A stretch of 64,000 nt of DNA from Cyclobacteriaceae bacterium. Lineage in GTDB: Bacteria > Bacteroidota > Bacteroidia > Cytophagales > Cyclobacteriaceae. A program made the position numbers and the translations under genes. A model generated the notes under the pieces. That model was not told the DNA's origin, ran no database searches, and saw only the letters and a program-made list of their open reading frames with translations. The stretch is taken from NCBI GenBank assembly GCA_028281285.1, contig JANQKF010000001.1, positions 62,001 to 126,000 on the forward strand, written 5' to 3'. Positions 52,058-59,660 of this stretch are shown here, one piece after another. Position 1 is the stretch's first letter, and each line of letters opens with the position of its first letter.

Positions 52058-53083
52058 TTAGTGCTCGATAGCCATTACTTGTTTCAAATCATTATGAATT
52101 CCAGTCGTTTTTGCCTTGGACTTAATGGTCTCAATAAGATCATTCGCAGAACTATGACTTTCCGATTTTTGAATGGAATCGACAAATAATTGAAGCAACC
52201 GTTTGTTCTTGTCTTTCCATTCAGTTTGCTGGTATAAGTTCTGGTTCTTAAGGATTTGATCCAGGTGTTTTCCCAAGCCTTTTTGAGAGATATCGGTCTT
52301 GATTCTTCCTATCAGTTCATCATAATGACTTCTAACCGGTATTCGGTCAATAGCATTGGTGAGTACTTGAACTGTTTTCTTATTCCTCCTGCCTTTAATG
52401 TAGAAATAACCAGCGACTATGATGAGTATAAGAGCAATGACACCTCCTATGATCAATATGTTTTTCACCGATGCCGATACGTCTTCTGTAACCTCTCCAG
52501 CATCTTGTTTTACTTCGTTCAATGTTTCGGAAATCAACGGTTTTAGATCTGATTCATAACTCTCAGACAACTGAGCCATTGCTGTTTTCACGGCTCCCTG
52601 AACCAAAGAATCTACTAGTACCCCAAGATCTTTACCCAGCAATGAGTCCCTTAAGTTCTCCAACTTTGCGATTGATTTCGGAGAAGTTATTTGGTTAATA
52701 GTTGATTCAATGATTTGATCGATATCCGTCTTCAACTGACCAGTCAGTGCGGCTGTCTCTTTGCGTACAGAGGTCCCGACAGTTTTGATTTTCACATCAA
52801 GTAAGCTGTCCATTTTTTCGCCTAAGAGCTCTTCACGAGCAGTCACAACGGTCATCTCTATGGTGTCCTTCAATTGCCCGGTAATTCGGCCTAGAATTCC
52901 CCGGATTTTGGTGCTGTCTTCTTCCAGTTGGGAAGTCACTCCGGCCACAGCTGTTCTGGTAGCGCTGTTTACAGTTGAGTCTAATTCGGTACGCGTTTTT
53001 CTCAACATTTTATTCACTCCCTTCGAAAGTGAACATCCGTAGGCAAAGGTTACAATAAGGAGGAGGGGAATAAGTCGTTTCAT
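52058..53083 (-). CDS. Coiled-coil lipoprotein with internal membrane helix
   Basis: 341 residues. An N-terminal lipoprotein-like signal (lipobox AYGC, Cys17) is followed by a long Thr/Ser/Glu-rich helical region (about 25-205), a strong membrane helix (about 208-229: ILIIGGVIALILIIVAGYFYI), then a basic second soluble part (230-341). A lipidated N-terminus with an inner-membrane helix 200 residues later would span the periplasm face of one membrane or bridge two. No family recognised. A 26-bp dyad lies 6 bp upstream of its start. Confidence 0.6.
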   Translation of the reverse strand: MKRLIPLLLIVTFAYGCSLSKGVNKMLRKTRTELDSTVNSATRTAVAGVTSQLEEDSTKIRGILGRITGQLKDTIEMTVVTAREELLGEKMDSLLDVKIKTVGTSVRKETAALTGQLKTDIDQIIESTINQITSPKSIAKLENLRDSLLGKDLGVLVDSLVQGAVKTAMAQLSESYESDLKPLISETLNEVKQDAGEVTEDVSASVKNILIIGGVIALILIIVAGYFYIKGRRNKKTVQVLTNAIDRIPVRSHYDELIGRIKTDISQKGLGKHLDQILKNQNLYQQTEWKDKNKRLLQLFVDSIQKSESHSSANDLIETIKSKAKTTGIHNDLKQVMAIEH

Positions 53084-53089
53084 TTTTAT

Positions 53090-53115
53090 ATCATTATTTG
53101 TATATAAATAATGAT
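53090..53115. promoter_or_regulatory. 26-bp AT-rich dyad upstream of coiled-coil lipoprotein
   Basis: ATCATTATTT-GTATAT-AAATAATGAT, 10-bp perfect arms, ending 6 bp upstream of the ATG. It could be an operator or a leader hairpin that controls translation. Confidence 0.45.
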
Positions 53116-53176
53116 TATAAGGCGTAAATACAACTAATTCATAGAGTCACAAGCGTTGACTAATCCTGGAAATTCC

Positions 53177-53902
53177 TTAATCCGGATTCAACTCTAGATC
53201 GATCAGGCTATAGATTGTGCTGGCTTGATAGTCCATTGCCTCGTAGTTATCCTTGATCATCTCCTGTATATATAGTGACATGTGCAGGAGTTCCTTGAAA
53301 AAGGGATCATTCATGACTTTGCCATAATCATTTGGAGTGGAGGTTTCCCCAAGGTCGGTGTCATGAAAATTACTGAGCAGATAATCGGTCCAACGAGGAG
53401 TCAGTTGTCCGGCTTCATATTCCTTCTCAAGCTTTTCCAAATAGTTAATCGAGACTTCATAAAAATTGGTGATGGACATTCTGAGATCATCATCGCTGAT
53501 AAAGGTCAGACCGGCCGATTTGATTGCTTCAAAGGAAGAAGTGTTCAGCGTCATGGTGCTTAGGTTACACATATTTCCAAAATGAAAATCCAGCGAGTCG
53601 GAGTACGGTAAGTCTTGTTCGATGGCCTTAATGATTGTATTTATTGATATAATGGCCTGATCTCGGAGTTCAATATTGAAGTCAAAATCACTGCGATTTT
53701 GGTCGATATCATCTTTGAGTTCCGCAAGAAGCTTTAGCTCCAGGTTCCGAATCTTACGGTTGGCATTCCAGTTGTTGATACTGAGTGCGATAAGAATACC
53801 GGCCACCACCAAAATGATCTCACCGATAACATAGGGCATATAACTGCTCCAGTTCCCATTTTTGGTGGAGTTATGGCGCATTTTGTTAAAAACTTTGATC
53901 AT
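53177..53902 (-). CDS. DUF6090 family membrane protein (copy A)
   Basis: 241 residues. A basic N-terminus, then the family signature YMPYVIGEIILVVAGILIALSINNWNANRK (single membrane helix about 25-45), and a helical soluble part likely in the periplasm. DUF6090 is a Bacteroidota family of unknown role, usually in tandem copies, as here with the next gene. Confidence 0.85.
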   Translation of the reverse strand: MIKVFNKMRHNSTKNGNWSSYMPYVIGEIILVVAGILIALSINNWNANRKIRNLELKLLAELKDDIDQNRSDFDFNIELRDQAIISINTIIKAIEQDLPYSDSLDFHFGNMCNLSTMTLNTSSFEAIKSAGLTFISDDDLRMSITNFYEVSINYLEKLEKEYEAGQLTPRWTDYLLSNFHDTDLGETSTPNDYGKVMNDPFFKELLHMSLYIQEMIKDNYEAMDYQASTIYSLIDLELNPD

Positions 53903-53985
53903 CCGGTTAAGGTCGGTCGATCACAATACGTGAAAATGGAAGTAAAAGCTGCGGATAGACTTGGGGTATTCTTTAGTAGCTAAAG

Positions 53986-54735
53986 CTATTTTAGGTCGCT
54001 ATCGATCATCACTATAATCTCATCAGTTTTCTCAATGAGTCGTTGAGTTTCAAGCTTACCGGCAGTGTAAAGCAATTCCATCTTGGTAATTGTATTTTCA
54101 AATTTCCTGTCGTTGAATAGGCCCCTATAATCCTTTTTGACCCTGGAGGTTCGATGCTCTGCCGGTAATCCTTCAAAGCCAAAATTCTTAAACCAATCAT
54201 TCACAGATGTATAACTTTGGGCAAAAGGGATCCATTCACCAAGAGTAATCTGTTTGCCATCTTGTTCTCCTTCAGTCATGTCTTCTACCTGCTGAGGCCA
54301 GGCAAGGAGCATGGTTTTCAATCCTTCGTTTCTGAGCAGGTTCATTTTACCTGAATTCACTATGATGGAAATAGAGCTCGTTTTCCCATTGTAAGTAGGT
54401 GTGAACAGTGTCTTGGCCAATAATGAATCGATGTAGTTTTCATTTGAAAAATCACCCTCTTTACCGATTCGGAACAGCTCATTGAAAACAAAAAGTGATT
54501 CATTCCTCCTTGTATTGAGTCGCTTGAAATAATTTCGGGTTTCCTCAAAGTCGATTTTAAGGCTCTGTAATAGCTTCTTTTCTTCAATACGCTCAAGTCT
54601 GCCCTGATTCCAATTATTGATGCTTAGGGCGATAAGGATTCCTACAACTACCAATACAATTTCTCCAATAGCGTACTTTAGATACTTGCTGCTCTTCATT
54701 TCTTTTTTTCTAAGCTTGTGAAGGAAGTTAAACAT
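53986..54735 (-). CDS. DUF6090 family membrane protein (copy B)
   Basis: 249 residues. The N-terminal signature YLKYAIGEIVLVVVGILIALSINNWNQGR matches copy A. The rest is helical (LLQSLKIDFEETRNYFKRLNTRRNES, SSISIIVNSGKMNLLRNEGLK). It starts 83 bp before copy A in the direction of transcription and probably arose by gene duplication. Function unknown. Confidence 0.86.
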   Translation of the reverse strand: MFNFLHKLRKKEMKSSKYLKYAIGEIVLVVVGILIALSINNWNQGRLERIEEKKLLQSLKIDFEETRNYFKRLNTRRNESLFVFNELFRIGKEGDFSNENYIDSLLAKTLFTPTYNGKTSSISIIVNSGKMNLLRNEGLKTMLLAWPQQVEDMTEGEQDGKQITLGEWIPFAQSYTSVNDWFKNFGFEGLPAEHRTSRVKKDYRGLFNDRKFENTITKMELLYTAGKLETQRLIEKTDEIIVMIDSDLK

Positions 54736-54818
54736 TGGTTTGGAGATTGGACCTGAGGATCATCTTTTAGTTAAAGGTCATAAAAAATAGGTGAATTTTC
54801 CATGACCATTAGCGCGAG

Positions 54819-56213
54819 CTAAATCAACCCTTTCCACATTGAACCCAAAAGAGATTGAAATTCTGAGGTGTCCTTGAGCCTGCTAAATACGGCTTCCTTG
54901 TCGTCAAATTCTTCGGGATACCCTAAGTCCATTGCCTTCTTAAAATACTCAATGGCATTCTGTCGCTGACCATTCAAGGCATAGAGTTTCGCCATCAAGT
55001 AGGTCAGGTCAGGCAAATCAGGATGCGACCAATGTACAATTTGATAATAGTGAATTGCCTTGTCAAGCTGTCTCTGTCTCAAATGATTACCCCCGTAGGG
55101 CAGCGCATAAATAGCAGTGAAATTGAGTAAGCGCTGGGCCCTGTGTCGGTCTTTTTCAGACCGCCCATTCCTCGAAGTTCTAAGCCACTGAGATAAAGAA
55201 GTCTTCCACCATTCTGAGGAGAGCTCACCGGAATCGGTTGATGGTTTGCTCAATTCCTTCAAAATCAATTGCTGATCTGCAAGTTCGGATTGGAATAGCC
55301 GACTCCTCGATTTCACCTGTTTCTTTAAACCTTTGATTTTATCAATTTCTTGAACAAGTTCATGGATTTCCTCAATCTCAGTAAGCCCTTGTAGTACATT
55401 CGATGCTCTGTTGCAAAGTAACTTTGCTTCTACCAATTCTTCGTTCAGAACTTGTTCTTTTGCTCTCGCAATGACGCCATCTTTGAAAGATTGGATAAAG
55501 TCGAGCTGAGGAACTTTCAATTCCTTTTTCATGGAGAAGATTTCCAGCCAGGCCATGGCTTCAACCAATTGGTCCGATGGAGGCCAGTGGTGTCTTCCAT
55601 CAAAACTGATCATGCGATTTGGTATTTCAAGGCGGTCGAGCTTGTCGTGAGTTTGGATCAACTCTGCATAATTGAAGTCCTCACGTCCCATTACACTCAC
55701 GTACATATAGTCATGACCACTAGCTGGTGGAATTGCACTATTGAATCCGGCAGCCGAAGCAATTACGCCAATTACGTTTGGCATATTGATAGCCATTGAA
55801 CTGGCCATTCGAGCACCACCTGACAGTCCGGAAGTAAAGTACCTGTTTTCGTCCACTGAAAATCGTTGTGGTATTTCTTCAAATAGAATAGTAGCTGCTT
55901 CAACCGCCTGAAGCATAGAGCCATTTCGGAAATTGTAGGATCCAACCACTATATAGCCGAACCGTTCCGCTGCTTCCTGAAAAGTCTGGACGGATTGTTT
56001 CCCTAGTCCGCTCGCATGATAAATGAAGAGCACCGGCCATTTTTCAGCGGGATCGTATGTGCTGGGCAGGTAGAGACTATAGGTATGTAAAGAGTCCTTT
56101 TTGCAACTGATCCTGTCAATAATTCTGCCAGGAACAAACTCTGATTGGGCAATGAGGCCTGTCGAATACAGAAAGAAAATACTCGTCAGCAGAAGTTTTG
56201 ATACATGCATCAC
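54819..56213 (-). CDS. Secreted alpha/beta-hydrolase with TPR tail
   Basis: 464 residues with a signal peptide (about 1-22); the first or second Met may start it. Residues about 30-225 form an esterase/poly-hydroxyalkanoate-depolymerase-like alpha/beta hydrolase: YLPSTYDPAEKWPVLFIYHASG, nucleophile elbow GLSGGARMASS and a C-terminal DGRHHWPP His. Residues about 235-464 are helical and end in TPR-like repeats (QLDKAIHYYQIVHWSHPD, YALNGQRQNAIEYFKKAMDLG). The fusion suggests a hydrolase that binds a protein partner. Substrate unknown. Confidence 0.78.
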   Translation of the reverse strand: MMHVSKLLLTSIFFLYSTGLIAQSEFVPGRIIDRISCKKDSLHTYSLYLPSTYDPAEKWPVLFIYHASGLGKQSVQTFQEAAERFGYIVVGSYNFRNGSMLQAVEAATILFEEIPQRFSVDENRYFTSGLSGGARMASSMAINMPNVIGVIASAAGFNSAIPPASGHDYMYVSVMGREDFNYAELIQTHDKLDRLEIPNRMISFDGRHHWPPSDQLVEAMAWLEIFSMKKELKVPQLDFIQSFKDGVIARAKEQVLNEELVEAKLLCNRASNVLQGLTEIEEIHELVQEIDKIKGLKKQVKSRSRLFQSELADQQLILKELSKPSTDSGELSSEWWKTSLSQWLRTSRNGRSEKDRHRAQRLLNFTAIYALPYGGNHLRQRQLDKAIHYYQIVHWSHPDLPDLTYLMAKLYALNGQRQNAIEYFKKAMDLGYPEEFDDKEAVFSRLKDTSEFQSLLGSMWKGLI

Positions 56214-56327
56214 ACGAGTTAAACGAGAACGAAGTCCCTAAGATACATGAGTCCTTACCAACTTTATGGACTAACAGAAAAGTCTATCAGATCAGATTGA
56301 CGAAAGAAGGAGAAGGGTTAATTCGAT

Positions 56328-56606
56328 TTAAAGCTGATCCTTGATCTGCTCAAATCGCTTGACCTTTCCGCGATACATAAAATAGCCAAACAACAAGCCT
56401 GCTACCATAAACACGACTACTCGGGTAATGTATTGAGCTAAGTCGAATGCCGCTCCATTCATCGACATAGTAATGAAGTAGGCAATTGAACCTGCAATAG
56501 TGCCCCACATTAATGAACCATAAATAAGGATGAATTTCCACATGGGAGTGGGATTATCTCTCCATTTCCTGAAGCTTTCTTTTTCGCGATCGGTTGGTGC
56601 TCTCAT
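56328..56606 (-). CDS. Small two-helix membrane protein
   Basis: 92 residues from the ATG at 56606; a longer frame runs to 56819 but would overlap the opposite aminotransferase gene. A basic N-terminus (RAPTDREKESFRKWRDNP) precedes two membrane helices (about 24-45 and 58-80) and a charged tail. No family recognised. Divergent from the aminotransferase gene. Confidence 0.65.
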   Translation of the reverse strand: MRAPTDREKESFRKWRDNPTPMWKFILIYGSLMWGTIAGSIAYFITMSMNGAAFDLAQYITRVVVFMVAGLLFGYFMYRGKVKRFEQIKDQL

Positions 56607-56736
56607 GCTATTAAAGTTACAATAATTGCTTGACTGTTTCAGAGAATCTGCCAACCTAAGGAAATTCCAAAGGGACCGGTTAACTAATAAGTTCGCATCT
56701 TTTTGTTCCAATGTTCTGGCTTGCCTATTTTCCATT

Positions 56737-57879
56737 ATGCAAATCGACTCTAAGCTGCCGAACGTTGGTCTCACCATTTTCACGGTGATGTCCAAAATGG
56801 CCCAGGAATGTGGTGCCATTAATCTTTCACAAGGGTTTCCGGATTTTCCTGTAGCCGAAGAGCTGGTGGATGGAATTCACCATTATATGAAACAGGGAAT
56901 GAATCAATATGCTCCAATGCCTGGAATGCCTCAGTTGAGAAAGGAGATTTCTAACAACCTGGAGCGTACTTATTCCAAGCCTTTTGATGCGGATACGGAG
57001 ATCACAATTACAGCCGGAGCCATCGAAGCATTGAACTCCACTATCACTGCTCTGGTTAGGGCAGGAGAGGAGGTAATTATTATTGATCCAGCCTATGATG
57101 CCTATGCTCCAATTATTGAAATGAATGGCGCTATTCCGGTATCGGTACCCTTAAAAAGTGACGACTTCACCCTGGATTGGGAAGGTATTCGAGCAAAGGT
57201 GAATGATCGTACAAGAATGATCCTGATCAACTCACCGCATAACCCAACCGGTTCGGTCATCTCAGAAGATGATCTACGACAACTGGAGGATACCGTTCGA
57301 GATACCGATATTTTGGTGTTATCCGATGAAGTCTATGAGCATATCATATTCGATGGCAAAAGGCATCAATCGGTGCACTGGTCAGATGAATTGAAAAAGA
57401 GGACGATTGTGACAAATTCCTTTGGTAAGACTTTCCATGCCACCGGATGGCGCATAGGCTATATGATTGCACAACCGGAATTAATGAATGAGATCAGGAA
57501 GGTTCATCAATACAATGCTTTTTGCGCTCATACACCTACTCAATTGGCTATAGCTGATTATTTGAAGAATCCCGCCAATTACGAGAGTTTACCGGACCTG
57601 TATCAACCAAAGCGAGACTTGTTTTTGGAATTGACCAAAGATTCCAGGTTTAAACCAATCCCCTGCTCGGGAACCTATTTCCAGGTGTTGTCCTATGAAG
57701 GGGTGAGTGAATTGGGTGATGTTGAAATGGCTGAATGGATGACTAAAGAACATGGTGTGGCCTCTATTCCAATGTCCGTTTTTTACGAGGACAAACGGGA
57801 TCTGAAAATGCTGCGATTCTGTTTTGCCAAAGGCGAAGATACGTTGAGGGCCGCAGCTGAAAAACTTCGAAACCTTTAG
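56737..57879 (+). CDS. PLP-dependent methionine/aromatic aminotransferase (YbdL-like)
   Basis: 380 residues from the ATG at 56737; an in-frame start at 56626 lies within the opposite gene's leader. Fold-type I class I/II aminotransferase: GAINLSQGFPDFP, NQYAPMPGMPQLR, INSPHNPTGSV, LVLSDEVYEHI and the PLP lysine Lys231 in NSFGKTFHATGWRIGY. The pattern is that of methionine aminotransferase YbdL/MtnE-like enzymes. With the omega-amidase gene at 58890 it would transaminate 2-oxo-4-methylthiobutyrate using glutamine, in methionine salvage. Confidence 0.88.
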   Translation: MQIDSKLPNVGLTIFTVMSKMAQECGAINLSQGFPDFPVAEELVDGIHHYMKQGMNQYAPMPGMPQLRKEISNNLERTYSKPFDADTEITITAGAIEALNSTITALVRAGEEVIIIDPAYDAYAPIIEMNGAIPVSVPLKSDDFTLDWEGIRAKVNDRTRMILINSPHNPTGSVISEDDLRQLEDTVRDTDILVLSDEVYEHIIFDGKRHQSVHWSDELKKRTIVTNSFGKTFHATGWRIGYMIAQPELMNEIRKVHQYNAFCAHTPTQLAIADYLKNPANYESLPDLYQPKRDLFLELTKDSRFKPIPCSGTYFQVLSYEGVSELGDVEMAEWMTKEHGVASIPMSVFYEDKRDLKMLRFCFAKGEDTLRAAAEKLRNL

Positions 57880-57911
57880 TCGAACAATTCATTTAGGTAT
57901 AAAAAGATCTC

Positions 57912-58829
57912 ATGAATAAGACTAACCTCCCTCAATTGCCCCTTGGAGAGTGGGAAGAAACCCAGATTACATTACATCTTTGGCTGCAGGTGGTAGGTAA
58001 GATAAAACTTGCCTTGATGCCGAAGAGAAATCATTGGTGGCATATTACGTTTCTTGTTAGTTCAAAAGGCCTTACCACCGGTGCCATTCCTCATCCCAGA
58101 GGAAATTTCACAGTTGAATTCAATTTTGTTGACCACAGACTAGAATTGACGACCAGCTGGGGATTTTCCAATTCATTCAAAATGGAAGATGGACTGAGTG
58201 TTGCTTCTTTTTATTCAAAGATGTACAAGCTGCTGGACGAAATCGGATTAGACCCAAAAATATTGGGCGTACCGTATGATCATCCTTGTAAGGAGCCATT
58301 CGCTACCTGCGAAACCTATCATTCCTATCAGTCTGATTACGTAAATCGATTTTACCAAGTATTGGTGTTCACGAATAACGTATTCAGCGAGTTTTCAGGC
58401 CATTTTATGGGCAAGGTCAGTCCGGTGCAGTTATATTGGCATCATATGGATTTGGCTGTCACTAGGTTCTCCGGGAGGCCGGGTCCCCCTATGTGGGATA
58501 ATGCTTCAAAGGCGGATATAGAAGCCTATTCTCATGAAGTGATCAGTGCAGGTTTTTGGTCGGGAGACCAAAACGTAAGGGGTGCGGCCTATTATTCTTA
58601 TACCTACCCATCACCTGAGGGAATAGATAGTGAAGAACTCAAACCTGAATCAGCAAATTGGCAAGATGCGAATGGAAGCCCAATGGCCATGTTGATGTAT
58701 GATGACTTGCTGGAGTCTGAAGATCCGGGTAAAGATTTAATGGAATTCTTAGAAAGCACTTACGATGCCGGGGCCAAACATGCAGGTTGGTCTGAGGAGC
58801 TTAAGGCTGATCCACCATTAGACAATTAA
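57912..58829 (+). CDS. DUF5996 family protein
   Basis: 305 residues. Strong match to DUF5996: LPLGEWEETQITLHLWLQVVGKIKLAL, NHWWHITFLVSSKGLTTGAIP, VDHRLELTTSWG, MGKVSPVQLYWHHMDLAVTRFSGRPGPP, and EAYSHEVISAGFWSG. The family is widespread, cytoplasmic and of unknown role; its many conserved His/Trp residues suggest an enzyme. It is inserted between the aminotransferase and omega-amidase genes, all in one direction (33-bp and 60-bp gaps), so it may act with them. Confidence 0.88.
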   Translation: MNKTNLPQLPLGEWEETQITLHLWLQVVGKIKLALMPKRNHWWHITFLVSSKGLTTGAIPHPRGNFTVEFNFVDHRLELTTSWGFSNSFKMEDGLSVASFYSKMYKLLDEIGLDPKILGVPYDHPCKEPFATCETYHSYQSDYVNRFYQVLVFTNNVFSEFSGHFMGKVSPVQLYWHHMDLAVTRFSGRPGPPMWDNASKADIEAYSHEVISAGFWSGDQNVRGAAYYSYTYPSPEGIDSEELKPESANWQDANGSPMAMLMYDDLLESEDPGKDLMEFLESTYDAGAKHAGWSEELKADPPLDN

Positions 58830-58889
58830 TTATTGTAATAACTTTATCATTGTCATGAATTTCTAAAGGGACGATCTAGATACTTTTAC

Positions 58890-59660
58890 ATGAATGATTT
58901 AAGGCTATCTCTAATCCAATCCGATATCCACTGGCACCAGGTGGACGCTAACCTTGCAATGTTCGAGGAGAAGATCTGGCAGATCGATGAAGAGACGGAT
59001 ATTGTTGTATTACCTGAGATGTTCAGTACCGGTTTTACCATGGAGACCGGTTTAGCCGAACCTATGAATCTGACAACCTTTAAATGGATGAAACAGATGG
59101 CAGCACAAAAGAATGCTGTGGTCGCTGGGTCTTTCATATGTAAAGAAAACGGGCAAAACTACAATCGTTTGATTTGGATGAAGCCAGATGGCCAATTTCA
59201 TCAGTATGATAAGAGACATCTTTTCCGAATGGCCGATGAACACCATCATTATGACTTCGGAAAGAACAGGATAGTAGTAGAGTGGAAGGGATGGAAGATA
59301 TGCCCATTGATCTGTTATGATCTAAGGTTTCCGGTTTGGTCCAGAAATAGAAACCTGGAATACGATCTACTGCTTTATGTGGCCAACTGGCCAGCCGCTC
59401 GAGTCAATGCCTGGGATGCTTTGTTAAAAGCCAGGGCCATTGAGAATGTATCTTATTCTGTAGGATTAAATAGGGTCGGAAATGACGGGAACGACATCCC
59501 GTATAATGGCCACTCGGGAGCCTATTCTCCAAAAGGTGAAACGCTTGCTTTTTCCGATAAAGAACAGATCATCACCATCTCATTGAATGGAAGCGAGCTT
59601 CAACGGTTCAGAGAGAAGTTTCCTGCTCAGTTGGATGCCGATGATTTTGAGATTAGTTGA
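58890..59660 (+). CDS. Omega-amidase (YafV/NIT2-like nitrilase family)
   Basis: 256 residues. Catalytic triad: Glu43 (VVLPEMFSTGF), Lys108 (YDKRHLFRMADEH) and Cys142 (LICYDLRFPVW). This ICYDLRFP context marks the YafV/Nit2 omega-amidase branch, distinct from the nitrilase at the start of the window. The enzyme hydrolyses alpha-ketoglutaramate or alpha-ketosuccinamate left by glutamine transaminases. The aminotransferase gene two genes upstream is the natural partner. The next gene converges directly, with no gap. Confidence 0.92.
   Translation: MNDLRLSLIQSDIHWHQVDANLAMFEEKIWQIDEETDIVVLPEMFSTGFTMETGLAEPMNLTTFKWMKQMAAQKNAVVAGSFICKENGQNYNRLIWMKPDGQFHQYDKRHLFRMADEHHHYDFGKNRIVVEWKGWKICPLICYDLRFPVWSRNRNLEYDLLLYVANWPAARVNAWDALLKARAIENVSYSVGLNRVGNDGNDIPYNGHSGAYSPKGETLAFSDKEQIITISLNGSELQRFREKFPAQLDADDFEIS

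Noticed and set aside
56607-56819. N-terminal extension of the small membrane protein
   Set aside because: It overlaps the start of the certain aminotransferase gene on the other strand, and the ATG at 56606 gives a normal small membrane protein.
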